From: Siminovitchia thermophila
GTDB lineage: Bacteria > Bacillota > Bacilli > Bacillales > Bacillaceae_C
DNA: 37,457 bases
Assembly: GCF_016909185.1 (NCBI RefSeq)
Contig: NZ_JAFBFH010000041.1
Span: 1 to 37,457, forward strand
Direction of reading: 5' to 3'
Below are positions 8,444 to 17,239 of this stretch, in pieces. Numbering within the stretch: position 1 is the stretch's first letter; the number at the start of each line of letters is the position of its first letter. Under the pieces are notes generated by a model that saw nothing but the letters and a program-made list of their open reading frames with translations, had not been told where the DNA came from and did not search any database. A program made the translations under genes and the position numbers.

Positions 8444-9811
8444 TCATATTTGTTTTAAATGATTTTCTTCATAAACGTATGTTACTTTTTCTTTTGGATA
8501 AAAAACGGTTTGGTTTGGACTGATTGGTTTTATGAGTTCTGGATATTGGCTATGCCATGGAATGACAATCTTTGGCCTAACTTGTTCAATGTATGTTAAG
8601 ATATCTTTTTCAAGCGCATGACCAGATACGTGTAAAGGTTTGTAATCAATGTCTAAATGATTTAAGACAGATAGCAATTTTGGATAATCCGGATCAAAGT
8701 TGCCCAAAGGAGTTCCGTTTGTATGTATATAAACACTTTCTTTCAAGTCAAAATCTAATAAATTTAGTATGTTTTCAAAACGATTTTGCACAAAATAATT
8801 TCCAGGGCGAACATTCATTTCCGCCGGAGTAATCCTTGCATATTTCATCAGCAATTTTTTATTCCAATCTGTTTTTTTTATCTTGTTATCGTAAATTAAA
8901 AAAGACGGATTCTCTAAAAATGTATTTGCTAGATAGGCTGTTTCCAACTCTAAAACCGCTGTACGATTCGTTAATGTTGCTACTTGGAGAATATGATGTA
9001 AACGCTCAATATTACGGTGATACAGATTAAAAAATGCCAATCCTTTGTATTCACTTAAAAGATGTTTGCTAACTTGTATGATATCCGTTTCTGTTTGACA
9101 AAGTGTATCCGTATTTTCTTCCTTCGTTGGCTTAATAGTCGTTCCTTCTATCAAAAGAATGTCTATTTGTTGCTGGCTTATACTTTTTATTAAATGATGA
9201 AAATACTCAGGATGCAGTCCATGCAACCGAAAATCTCCGGAATATAAAATCTTGAGATCCGGGGTTTCAATTAAAAATGAAGCAGCCCCGATAATATCGT
9301 GGTCGATTCGATACGGAGTAACAGAAATCGCTCCAATTTGCAGCTTTTCCGCAAACTGGAAGGACAGTACTTCACGGGAAAAAGTCAAGCCTTCACCTAT
9401 ATTTATTAAAGTATCGTATAGCTTTTTCGATTCCGCGGACATATAAACGGGGACAGATGGCGCCAAAGTATCAATAGCGCCCATATGATCTAAATGAAGA
9501 TGGGAGATCAATACTGCTGTTGTCATCTTTGATTTTTCATAGGGCACAGGCTTTTTATTGAAAAATGGTTCACCAGCCGATAAGTCTTTATTCGAATAAA
9601 CTCCATCCATATTAGGAATCATAGCCAGTTTTAATAAATCCGTGATATACTTGCTTTTTTCTCTCGTATGATCGGCGTTCACAATCAAACTAGCTGGATC
9701 ATAAACAAGCCCAAAGTCAAAAATAACTCGGTTGTTTCCAAAAGTGATTTCTGCGATATTTCCACCTATCGTACGTAATCCACTCCAAAAAGTAATGGTC
9801 GTTTTGTTCAT
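8444..9811 (-). CDS. RNase J-like beta-CASP metallo-hydrolase
   Basis: Metallo-beta-lactamase-fold hydrolase, 455 aa. Metal ligands seen are HLHLDH (104-109), the RNase J-like IDHDIIGAASFLIETP (H171) with YSGDF (D193), then beta-CASP elements SGH (396-398) and PWH (H420). This is the layout of RNase J (family about 555 aa), but the protein is roughly 100 residues shorter and lacks RNase J's C-terminal domain. Known relatives cut RNA or other phosphodiesters with zinc; the substrate here is unknown. AAGGAG lies 8 bp before the ATG. It is the last gene, 95 bp after the binding protein, of an ABC-importer operon, which suggests work on the imported compound or a fortuitous neighbour. Confidence 0.8.
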   Translation of the reverse strand: MNKTTITFWSGLRTIGGNIAEITFGNNRVIFDFGLVYDPASLIVNADHTREKSKYITDLLKLAMIPNMDGVYSNKDLSAGEPFFNKKPVPYEKSKMTTAVLISHLHLDHMGAIDTLAPSVPVYMSAESKKLYDTLINIGEGLTFSREVLSFQFAEKLQIGAISVTPYRIDHDIIGAASFLIETPDLKILYSGDFRLHGLHPEYFHHLIKSISQQQIDILLIEGTTIKPTKEENTDTLCQTETDIIQVSKHLLSEYKGLAFFNLYHRNIERLHHILQVATLTNRTAVLELETAYLANTFLENPSFLIYDNKIKKTDWNKKLLMKYARITPAEMNVRPGNYFVQNRFENILNLLDFDLKESVYIHTNGTPLGNFDPDYPKLLSVLNHLDIDYKPLHVSGHALEKDILTYIEQVRPKIVIPWHSQYPELIKPISPNQTVFYPKEKVTYVYEENHLKQI

Positions 9812-9906
9812 AACACGATTCTCCTTATCATGATCAAAATAATGAGTAAAGGCAGGGTACGGTATGCCCCTGCCCGATCCGACTATAATTCAGGTAAAGT
9901 CTTCTT

Positions 9907-11235
9907 TTATTTTTTTAGTTCTGCATTTGAACGTTCTTGGGCATCTGCCAAACCATCTTCAACAGACTTTTCATTCAATAAAATCGTTTCGAATTCCTCA
10001 ATCACAATATTGCGGACAGCGTCTCCACCTTTAACACGCGCAGTAAAGAAACCGGCATCAAATTGTGCTGGTCCCGCTTTATAAGCTGGATTTTCTTCGA
10101 CATACTTTTTATATTCCTCTAATTCTTGCGCAGAATAGCGAACAGGCAAATAACCTGTTTTCATTGACCATTCTGCAGTAACTTCAGGGGTTGTCAAGAA
10201 TTTCATAAACTCCCAAGCCGCTTTTTGTTCTGCTTCATCTATTTGATTAAACATGACGATATCATTTCCGGCAAAAGGAGTAGCGGCTTTACCTTCAAAA
10301 GTCGGCAAGACTGCTGTTGACCATTCCATATTTCCTTCGACGGCAGTGCCTACGTGCGGGATCCCCGCAGAAGAACCAATGTACATAGCGACATCACCGC
10401 GTCCAAACGGATTCGACATATATTGGTCTTCACCGGCAGTACGTGCTAAACCGTCATCAATCATTTCCTTCATAAAGCTCAATGCCTTTATTCCTTCTTC
10501 TGAAGCGAACTTTGCTTCACTAGTGGCCTCATCAATAAAAACACCACCCATTTGTTCCAATAATCCTTGGAATTCTAATTCAAATGAATTTTCAAAGCCC
10601 ATTCCGATCGTCTTACCTTTCGTCAGTTTTTCGGAGGCTTGAAGAATTTCTTCCCAAGTTTTCGGTACTTCGACTCCATTTTCCTCTAATATATTTTTGT
10701 TATAATATAAAACTCTTGTACTTTTACTAAATGGTAAGCTGTAATAAGTATCGTCCCATTGACTAGATTCACGGAAGACGTCGACATAATCATTTAATTC
10801 TTCTTCGGAAAGTCCCTTTTCGCTATCTTCAATAAACTCATTTAATGGTGTGATCAAATCATTAGCTATATACTCCGGGATGGCTCCTGTAGCCGTTTGT
10901 GCTACCGCAGGTAATGTTTTTGCTTTTGCAGCTGCCATTGTTTTTTGTCTTAAATCATCATATCCGCCTTGATTGACAGGTTTGATCGTAATATTTTTAT
11001 GCTCACGATTAAATTTTTCAACTAGAGCATTCATAGCTTCTTCATGTGGCCCACTCATTGCGTGCCAAAATTCAATTTCGACTAGATCCGTTTCTCCTTC
11101 TTCTGAAGTTCTTTCTGATTCTTTATTTTCATTATTTGCTGTGGCTTCTTGCCCTTTATTTTCTCCTCCACCACAAGCACTGAGCACGACAATGAATAAT
11201 AGACAAAATAGGCTGAAGGGTAACCATTTTTTCAT
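9907..11235 (-). CDS. ABC transporter substrate-binding lipoprotein, UgpB/sugar-type
   Basis: 442 aa extracellular solute-binding protein of family 1. The signal peptide ends in a lipobox, LSAC, with Cys21 the predicted lipidated residue, followed by an acidic, Asn/Glu-rich linker. The mature part carries IEFWHAMSGPHEEAM, YDDLRQKTMAAAKA, and YYSLPFSKSTRVLYYNK. The last is very like the ligand-pocket region of the glycerol-3-phosphate protein UgpB. It would capture the substrate outside the membrane and hand it to the two permeases. AGGAGGAG lies just before the ATG. UgpB-like is the best guess; an oligosaccharide ligand cannot be excluded. Confidence 0.88.
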   Translation of the reverse strand: MKKWLPFSLFCLLFIVVLSACGGGENKGQEATANNENKESERTSEEGETDLVEIEFWHAMSGPHEEAMNALVEKFNREHKNITIKPVNQGGYDDLRQKTMAAAKAKTLPAVAQTATGAIPEYIANDLITPLNEFIEDSEKGLSEEELNDYVDVFRESSQWDDTYYSLPFSKSTRVLYYNKNILEENGVEVPKTWEEILQASEKLTKGKTIGMGFENSFELEFQGLLEQMGGVFIDEATSEAKFASEEGIKALSFMKEMIDDGLARTAGEDQYMSNPFGRGDVAMYIGSSAGIPHVGTAVEGNMEWSTAVLPTFEGKAATPFAGNDIVMFNQIDEAEQKAAWEFMKFLTTPEVTAEWSMKTGYLPVRYSAQELEEYKKYVEENPAYKAGPAQFDAGFFTARVKGGDAVRNIVIEEFETILLNEKSVEDGLADAQERSNAELKK

Positions 11236-11335
11236 CGTATCTCTCCTCCTATACTCTTATTAGTCATCAAACGATCCATGAACGCCTCAAACGAAATTGC
11301 TTGGCATCACCCCCCCAAAAAAGTCCTTTTGAGAT

Positions 11336-12160
11336 TTAACCTTTTAATCCAGCTCGAGCGACACCAGCGACAATATATTTTTGCATGATAAAAAAGAGTA
11401 TGATCATAGGAAGTATAACCATAGATGAGGCGGCCATTAATAATTCATACTTAATTCCTGCTTCTGTCGTAAACGCCGATAAACCGACAGGCAACGTGCG
11501 TAACTCTTTAGAATTTGTAACAATTAAAGGCCAAAGAAAAGCGTTCCAACTATTAATGATTTTTAAGAGAGCTATCGTAATAATGGCGGGTTTGGCAAGT
11601 GGAACCATCACATACCACAAAAATGTAAAATCCCTACACCCGTCGATTTTGGCCGCATACGATAATTCGTTTGGAATGGTTAAGAAAAACTGCCGAAGCA
11701 GGAAAATGGCAAAAACACTTGCAATCCAAGGAATGATTAATGCTTGATATGTATTAATCCAACCTAAATTAGATAATGTCACGAAATTAGGAATGATCAG
11801 AACCTCACCTGGAACCATCATCGTTCCAAGCAGGATGGCAAAACAAATATCCCTACCAAAAAAATTGATTCGTGAAAAAGCATAGGCGGCCAGAATAGTA
11901 GTCAGTAGTTCACCAACAGTACTAAGCAGTGTCACAATGACACTATTAACAAAATAGCGATCAAATGGTGCGACTTCTAGCGCTTTTAAAAAATTATCCC
12001 ATTTTATTTCACCAGGAATCCAAATGGGAGGCATTGCCATTACTTCATTAGGTGCTTTGACTGATGTGCTAATCATCCAAATAAAGGGTAATATCATCAA
12101 AATGGCTCCCAAAGAGAGTAAAAAATAGATCGTTCCTTTAGACAAAGCATCACGTGTCAT
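11336..12160 (-). CDS. ABC transporter permease, MalG/UgpE-type
   Basis: 274 aa inner-membrane permease with about six hydrophobic segments. The cytoplasmic coupling motif (EAA loop) is ELSYAAKIDGCRDFTFLWYV, preceding PLAKPA, where the transporter ATPase docks. The C-terminal half, with QKYIVAGVARAGLKG at the very end, is typical of MalG/UgpE proteins. The start at 12160 follows AGGGGGAATCCAA; the longer reading to 12280 overlaps the previous permease and has no ribosome binding site. Eleven bases separate it from that permease, so translation is probably coupled. Confidence 0.93.
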   Translation of the reverse strand: MTRDALSKGTIYFLLSLGAILMILPFIWMISTSVKAPNEVMAMPPIWIPGEIKWDNFLKALEVAPFDRYFVNSVIVTLLSTVGELLTTILAAYAFSRINFFGRDICFAILLGTMMVPGEVLIIPNFVTLSNLGWINTYQALIIPWIASVFAIFLLRQFFLTIPNELSYAAKIDGCRDFTFLWYVMVPLAKPAIITIALLKIINSWNAFLWPLIVTNSKELRTLPVGLSAFTTEAGIKYELLMAASSMVILPMIILFFIMQKYIVAGVARAGLKG

Positions 12161-12171
12161 TTGGATTCCCC

Positions 12172-13065
12172 CTAATTGTAATGTACGAACTTCCTGCCGA
12201 TTAATAATTGAACAAGTGTAAAAATAAACACGATCATAAATAGGATAAATGCCGCGGTTGATGCAAGACCAAACTGCCATTCCTCATAGAACTTTTGATA
12301 AACATAGTAAACAACCGTTAACGCGCTATTGGCAGGACCAGGTCTTCCACCAAATAAGGCAAAGATTTCATCAAAAACTTTAAAACCATTTATGATCGAA
12401 ATAATGGACACGAAAAACATAGTCGGAGATAACAAGGGGAGCGTCACAGATGTAAACCGATGCCAAGCTGAAGCCCCATCTACTTTTGCTGCCAAATAAT
12501 ACTGTTCATCTATGTTTTGTAAGCCAGCGAGGAAAATAATGATATTAAACCCCAATCCTTTCCAAATACTTAAAATGATTAAGGAAGGCATGGCATAGGT
12601 CGGGTCAGTAACCCATTTGATCGGATCTATACCAAAAAAACCGAGGAAAAAATTAAGCAAGCCATAATCCGAATGAAATATCCATCCCCAGACAATCGCT
12701 ACAGCCACCACTGAAGTAACATAAGGGAGGAAATAGATCGTTCGAAAAAACCTAAGAAATTTTATTTTGCTATTTAATAACATGGAGATACCAAGTGATA
12801 GGATAATCGATAAAGGTACGACACCGACAACAAATATAATCGTATTTATCAGGGCTTTAATAAAATTCGGATCTTGAAAAATGGCGATGAAATGATCAAC
12901 ACCATAGGCATGAACGATATTGGCGAAATAATCATAGTCTACATAAAAGCTCATTAAAAATGATTTCATAATGGGATAAATATTAAATGGAATTAGGATA
13001 ATAAGGGCGGGTAGTAAATAAAAATAAGCTTTAAGCGTACTCTTCCAGGTCGGTTTGATCATCAT
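12172..13065 (-). CDS. ABC transporter permease, MalF/UgpA-type
   Basis: 297 aa membrane permease with six main hydrophobic segments. The EAA loop reads EQYYLAAKVDGASAWHRF followed by VTLPLLSP, and FKVFDEIFALFGGRPGPANS is the conserved C-terminal region of the MalF/UgpA group. It pairs with the second permease to form the channel. The ATG at 13065 is favoured because AAGGGGG lies 8 bp upstream; a TTG one codon earlier is also possible. The start lies inside the end of the ATPase gene (35-bp overlap), so the two are translationally coupled. Confidence 0.92.
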   Translation of the reverse strand: MMIKPTWKSTLKAYFYLLPALIILIPFNIYPIMKSFLMSFYVDYDYFANIVHAYGVDHFIAIFQDPNFIKALINTIIFVVGVVPLSIILSLGISMLLNSKIKFLRFFRTIYFLPYVTSVVAVAIVWGWIFHSDYGLLNFFLGFFGIDPIKWVTDPTYAMPSLIILSIWKGLGFNIIIFLAGLQNIDEQYYLAAKVDGASAWHRFTSVTLPLLSPTMFFVSIISIINGFKVFDEIFALFGGRPGPANSALTVVYYVYQKFYEEWQFGLASTAAFILFMIVFIFTLVQLLIGRKFVHYN

Positions 13066-14143
13066 CAACTTTTCCCCCTTTTAACCGTTCACCCGTTTCA
13101 CTAGAAAAATAATGAATCTCTTCTTCCTCAGCTCCCAAAAAACATACATCGCCAATCTGAAGTTTCTTTTTGGGATCAACTAAAGCCCGGACAGTGGATT
13201 CCCCTAAATCGACCCGTATTAATGTATCACGGCCAATTGTCTCAATATGAATGATGTCCCCTCTAAACAAAGAGTTGTTCTGTGTGGTAACAAATAAGGA
13301 TTCTGGCCGAATGCCCATTTTTAAAGTGGTTCTGTCAAAATGTTTTAATCTCGATAAATGTATCGGTTGTGCTGTATGCTTTATTTTGTAATGCTCATTC
13401 TGACGATGTCTTTCAACAGTGATGAAATTGATCGGGGGATTTCCTAAAAAGGAAGCAACGAATTCGTTTGCAGGTTTTTTATACATTTGCTGCGGTTCGC
13501 TATCTTGTTGCAGGACGCCATTATTCATAATCATGACTCGATCTGAAATACTAAGTGCTTCCTCTTGGTCATGAGTGACAAAAACAGCAGTAATTCCAAC
13601 TTCTTGTTGAATTCTGCGAATCTCTTCTCTCATTTCTAAACGAAGACGTGCATCTAAATTGGAAAGAGGTTCATCTAATAATAATACATTGGGTTTTTTT
13701 ACCAACGCCCTTGCGATGGCAACTCGTTGTTGCTGTCCACCGGATAATTGTCCGGGCTTTCGATTCAGTAAGTGGCCAATATGTAGTAATTCTGCCATTT
13801 CAGTAGCTTGTTCCCTCGCTTCTATTTTGTTCATTTTTTTCATTTTAAGAGGGAACATAATGTTTTTTAAAACAGATAAATGAGGATATAATGCGTAATT
13901 TTGAAAGACCATACCGACTTGTCTTTTTTCTGCATCAAGTTCAGTGACATTTTGATTACCAAAATAAATCCTTCCCGATGTCGGTTTATAGAGTCCTGAT
14001 AACAGCATTAATGTCGTACTTTTTCCACAACCACTTGGTCCTAGTAATGAAACGAGCTCTCCATCCTTTATTGTTGTTGATAGGTGGTTCACCGCGGTTA
14101 TATTATCAAAACGCATCGTTAGGTCTTGAATACGAATATCCAT
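13031..14143 (-). CDS. ABC transporter ATPase, UgpC/MsmK-type
   Basis: 370 aa cytoplasmic ATPase of the carbohydrate/glycerol-3-phosphate importer class (CUT1). Walker A is GPSGCGKS (35-42), Q-loop Q81, signature LSGGQ (133-137), Walker B LLLDE (154-158), and the H-loop His is in VFVTHDQEEAL. The C-terminal 130 residues form the TOBE/MalK-type regulatory domain (KMGIRPESL). In this class one ATPase homodimer powers the two permeases. It is first in the operon, with AAAGGAG before the ATG, an order unlike the usual binding-protein-first arrangement. Confidence 0.95.
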   Translation of the reverse strand: MDIRIQDLTMRFDNITAVNHLSTTIKDGELVSLLGPSGCGKSTTLMLLSGLYKPTSGRIYFGNQNVTELDAEKRQVGMVFQNYALYPHLSVLKNIMFPLKMKKMNKIEAREQATEMAELLHIGHLLNRKPGQLSGGQQQRVAIARALVKKPNVLLLDEPLSNLDARLRLEMREEIRRIQQEVGITAVFVTHDQEEALSISDRVMIMNNGVLQQDSEPQQMYKKPANEFVASFLGNPPINFITVERHRQNEHYKIKHTAQPIHLSRLKHFDRTTLKMGIRPESLFVTTQNNSLFRGDIIHIETIGRDTLIRVDLGESTVRALVDPKKKLQIGDVCFLGAEEEEIHYFSSETGERLKGGKVDDDQTDLEEYA

Positions 14144-14243
14144 ACGTCTGCTCCTTTCACAAAACTACTTAAATATAGTTTAATAGTAGCAAGCTAAAAT
14201 CAATATAACGTTAAGATAGCGTAAAATAATTCTTTACAATATT

Positions 14244-14304
14244 CCATTTTCGAAAGAAAGATGTTATGATATAATCTTGACCTTATATCCTATTTTCGAA
14301 ATGG
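14244..14304. promoter_or_regulatory. Interrupted inverted repeat upstream of the ABC operon
   Basis: CCATTTTCGAAA (14244-14255) and TTTTCGAAATGG (14293-14304) form a nearly perfect inverted repeat with a 37-bp spacer, each half containing TTTTCGAAA. It lies about 100-160 bp before the operon's first start codon in an AT-rich stretch, so it could bind a dimeric regulator. No regulator gene is adjacent. Confidence 0.35.
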
Positions 14305-14865
14305 TTTAATAAAAATGGTATTTTTAAATATACAAAAAAGACTGATCCCAACAATTTAGGGATACAAGCTTCTTGGGCCATAATAGGGACAAGATGCCCC
14401 GACTTACATCCAAAACGATGATTGACAGCGTTTGTTAGGAGATGAATTTTCAATCAGCTGTGTTTTGGAACGCTAAAACAAAGAAACTTGGGGTTTGAGA
14501 AAGCATGACAGGTCATATGATGGGTGAAGAGCTTTTGAAACCTAGTAAACCGCTTTTATATGAAAATACGGCACAATACATACAACGATTGTTGTTCGAC
14601 CAAGCAATATATACACCAAAGCCTCCCCCTGCATTTCGGGGGAGGTTTTCTGATTAAAAGGGAGACTTTCGTAGAAGAAAGCGGCTATTATTCAGGGGGG
14701 TTGTACGTCAGGAATTATGAATTGAGACATATCCTCCATAATGTGTAATGGTAATTGAAGTGAGATGGAGGCTATTTACTCTTTGATGATCATCGCATAA
14801 TCGAAAAAGACTCGACAAAATAGTGTGCGAAGATTGTTATGAAGGCTATTTGTTTTTATATGTAT
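14305..14865. other. Non-coding interval containing a strong terminator
   Basis: No convincing gene. The clear element is a perfect hairpin: CCTCCCCC (14622-14629) pairs with GGGGGAGG (14638-14645) and is followed by TTTTC, a plus-strand terminator without an intact gene in front of it. The short plus-strand reading at 14560-14748 runs straight through the hairpin and is not accepted as a gene. Confidence 0.6.
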
Positions 14866-14887
14866 AAAAGCCCGGTCAGCGCCGGGC
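14866..14887. terminator. Terminator after the small CRCRE-repeat gene
   Basis: Minus strand GCCCGG - CGCTGA - CCGGGC - TTTTA, starting 11 bp past the small gene's stop. The plus strand also shows a T-run (CTGTTTTTA), so it is probably bidirectional. Confidence 0.8.
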
Positions 14888-14897
14888 CTGTTTTTAT

Positions 14898-15068
14898 TTA
14901 GCCATTGATTTCTCTACAACGGCAAATGAATCGCTCGCGCTCACGATCATGGTGGTGGTCGTGATCACAATCATCCCAATCCCTTACTTCCCTACATCTA
15001 CAAACTAACCTTACTCTCCTTCTCCGCTCTTCTCTTTCTCCACCGACAAAATCATCTTCAAACCACAT
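14898..15068 (-). CDS. Small His/Cys/Arg-rich protein with two CRCRE motifs
   Basis: 56 aa, family not recognised. It has an acidic N-terminus, a basic run (EERRRRVRL), then VCRCREV, a His/Asp cluster (DDCDHDHHHDRERER), and a second copy ICRCREI before the stop. Two CxC pairs plus three consecutive His would suit metal binding, which is inference. The ATG at 15068 has AGGAG 8 bp upstream; an in-frame ATG two codons earlier is too close to it. A terminator follows at once and a candidate promoter precedes, so it forms a complete single-gene unit, easily missed because of its size. It may be host or the last passenger of prophage 1. Confidence 0.6.
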   Translation of the reverse strand: MWFEDDFVGGEREERRRRVRLVCRCREVRDWDDCDHDHHHDRERERFICRCREING

Positions 15069-15114
15069 ATACATCTCTCCTATTGTTTATTAAAGCCGGC
15101 TTCGATATTAATAT

Positions 15115-15143
15115 ATTGTATTTTGTATAAAAGGATTGGACAA
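15115..15143 (-). promoter_or_regulatory. Candidate promoter of the small CRCRE-repeat gene
   Basis: On the minus strand TTGTCC (15143-15138), 17 bp, TACAAT (15120-15115), about 45 bp before the start codon. The -10 region AATACAATAT also resembles mother-cell sigma-E/K -10 sequences, so sporulation control is possible. Confidence 0.4.
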
Positions 15144-15207
15144 ACATTCTGATGCAAATGACGATTTTTAATATAAACAAGTAGGAGCCCTTATTCAGTA
15201 TCGTTAT

Positions 15208-16107
15208 TTAACCGCGCATCTGATTAAGCAGCAGCGTATTTTGTGCAGCCGTACCGGTATAATTCTTGATACCGTGCTGCGCTGCCAGCTTTTTCCGGTT
15301 TGCGTAAGACGAGTCAACACCGAGCGACTTAAGATAATCAACAATGCTGTTCGTCTTTTGGTCGCCTTTCTTGGTGTTAACGGGCTTTGGATATGCCGCG
15401 GCGGTTTTGCCTGCGCGCATTTTATTGAGTAGCTGCATATTTTGCGCGGCAGTGCCTTGGTAACCGGATATGCCGTACTGTGCGGCCAATCTCGCGCGGT
15501 TAGCATAGCTTGCATCCTGGCCGATGCTTTTTAGATAGTCGACGATACTGCTGCCGTTGTAGCCGCTGGATGGTTTGCTGGCGGGTTTTGATGCTACAGG
15601 TTTGGTCGCGCTTGACGCACCTTTAACCATGTTGATAAAGTCTTGCCACGTAATACCTTTATAACCTGCCCGCAATTGCGCTGGGCAATTTTTCGGATAC
15701 CAATCACGATGCTGTTTAACCCTGTCAATGCCAAGTCCGTGTTTGGCCAGCAAATGTTTTGTAAGCTCGGCAGCGTTTTGCACGGCTTTTTTATAATCAC
15801 CGTCGCTGTTAATGCAAATTTCAATGGCGATTGATGTTGTGTTGCCGGGCCCTTTCCCATCAGTAGCATGCCAGCACTTGACGCCATCAGGGAACGACTG
15901 AATGATTTCCTTATCGTCCACCTGATAATGCCAGCTTGCTTGTCTTGGATTTAATCTTGTTTGGATGTTGGCATGAGCCTGTGCATTAGCGCCTCTATTC
16001 GTATTTCCTGTTTGGTGGATAGTGATATATTTACACGGGTTTCCGTGTCCGTGTGTGCGTTTGTTGATGACGTTTTGCGATACCAATTGTTGTTTGATTG
16101 CTACCAT
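15208..16107 (-). CDS. Phage endolysin: N-acetylmuramoyl-L-alanine amidase with two wall-binding repeats
   Basis: 299 aa. Residues 1-165 are an Amidase_2 (T7-lysozyme/PGRP-type) zinc amidase that cuts between muramic acid and L-alanine. The zinc ligands are His31 in YITIHQT, and His and Cys in KQHRDWYPKNCPAQL; ASWHYQV is also typical. After a Lys/Pro/Ser linker come two repeats of about 45 aa, each SIVDYLKS-G-D-SYANR-LAAQ-GI-Y-GTAAQN-LLN-MRG, as in the XlyA-type lysins of Bacillus prophages. They probably bind the cell wall. AAGGAGG precedes the ATG. It is last in the lysis module, downstream of XhlA and holin. Confidence 0.93.
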   Translation of the reverse strand: MVAIKQQLVSQNVINKRTHGHGNPCKYITIHQTGNTNRGANAQAHANIQTRLNPRQASWHYQVDDKEIIQSFPDGVKCWHATDGKGPGNTTSIAIEICINSDGDYKKAVQNAAELTKHLLAKHGLGIDRVKQHRDWYPKNCPAQLRAGYKGITWQDFINMVKGASSATKPVASKPASKPSSGYNGSSIVDYLKSIGQDASYANRARLAAQYGISGYQGTAAQNMQLLNKMRAGKTAAAYPKPVNTKKGDQKTNSIVDYLKSLGVDSSYANRKKLAAQHGIKNYTGTAAQNTLLLNQMRG

Positions 16108-16149
16108 CTTAAATTCCTCCTTGTCAAAAAAAAGAGCAACGCTTAAGCG

Positions 16150-16392
16150 TCACTCTTTGCTCTCAATCGTATTTTTTGTCCCGCTGTATAAACCGGATGC
16201 CGACAGCCCCAGCATAGCCCCGACCAAGATACCTTGCTTTAAGTCAAATTCGGCCACATATACCACTCCAACGATAATACCTAACGCCAATGAGATAAAC
16301 GGTAAAATCTTGCCACTGACACCAGCTCGTTTAAAAAGCTCCACCAGCCCCAAGATCAACGGAATCAACACAACATCATATACTTCAAACAT
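16150..16392 (-). CDS. Phage holin
   Basis: 80 aa with two hydrophobic segments (about residues 6-19 and 28-46) and a third weaker one, ending in a charged tail (NTIESKE). Size, topology and position between XhlA and the endolysin identify it as the holin that permeabilises the membrane for lysis. GGAAGGGAT lies before the ATG inside the end of the XhlA gene, which it overlaps by 8 bp, so translation of the two is coupled. Confidence 0.85.
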   Translation of the reverse strand: MFEVYDVVLIPLILGLVELFKRAGVSGKILPFISLALGIIVGVVYVAEFDLKQGILVGAMLGLSASGLYSGTKNTIESKE

Positions 16393-16588
16393 TTAAATCC
16401 CTTCCATTCATAATTAATCCAAGTAAAGCCATAATAATAACGCCTATAATAAGGCGCAGGATCCAAGTTGTATTGCTTTTAATTGACGAGATATCTTCCT
16501 TAATGTCTTTAATATTGCTCTCTGCTACAGCCAACCGAGTTTCGACATTTGTCATTCGCTCTTCTAATCTGTCAATCCTCGTATCCAT
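16385..16588 (-). CDS. xhlA: XhlA-like haemolysin/holin accessory protein
   Basis: 67 aa. The N-terminal amphipathic coiled coil of about 40 residues (DRLEERMTNVETRLAVAESN) is followed by one C-terminal membrane segment (WILRLIIGVIIMALLGLIM). This is the XhlA architecture known from PBSX, where XhlA works with the XhlB holin in host lysis. The start at 16588 has AAGGAG 7 bp upstream; the reading from 16609 lacks one. It is first gene of the lysis module and is now separated from the tail genes by an insertion-element remnant. Confidence 0.88.
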   Translation of the reverse strand: MDTRIDRLEERMTNVETRLAVAESNIKDIKEDISSIKSNTTWILRLIIGVIIMALLGLIMNGRDLNV

Positions 16589-16609
16589 GTCCCCACTCCT
16601 TTTCTGCAA

Positions 16610-17239
16610 AATTAAAAGAATCTTTTAGTCCCCTTTACAATTCATATTCTTTTAATCCTTTAAATTTTATTTTATCCCTATAAAAAATCATGTTTTCTCA
16701 AAAAATTCGTTAATATTGTTTTAAGCAACTTGGTAACTAAATTTTCTCAAACTTATAAAGCTTTTAATTCTACTTATATTTTTCTCGAAAAATGAGTTAG
16801 TTTTTTTTTCAACTTTAAATTTTCCTGAACAAACTAAATGAATAATGGTTTCATCCACTCCGCTAATTCCATCAAGGTATTCCCTTTATCATGAACTAAC
16901 AAATCACTATTAACTGAGGGTTAATTCTTTCAGTATTCTTTTGTAATATATAAGCCTCTCTCTCACAAATGCACTAATTGGTCCTGTTCAACTTACAGCT
17001 CCGAATATATTTAAGTCTAACGCTTTTTACATCTGTTTTTTATATGAAAAAGAGTGCCGTACACCTAGCCCGCTTCGCTAGATGCATGGCACTCTTTTTC
17101 ATTTTCAGGATCACAATCTGATCATTTGCCTTTTGTAATCCCTTCAATCATCAATAACGAAGCCTATACAGTTCTTTTCCTTTAAAATTCTTATAAAGCT
17201 TTTTCCATAAAGAGATAAACGATGTAGTAGGACTGGTAT
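16610..17239. other. AT-rich non-coding interval with a long perfect hairpin
   Basis: No gene seen. At 17044-17102 a perfect 15-bp stem (ATGAAAAAGAGTGCC with GGCACTCTTTTTCAT) encloses a second stem CTAGC/GCTAG. The outer arm supplies both A- and T-runs, so it can end transcription in either direction. Confidence 0.7.
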
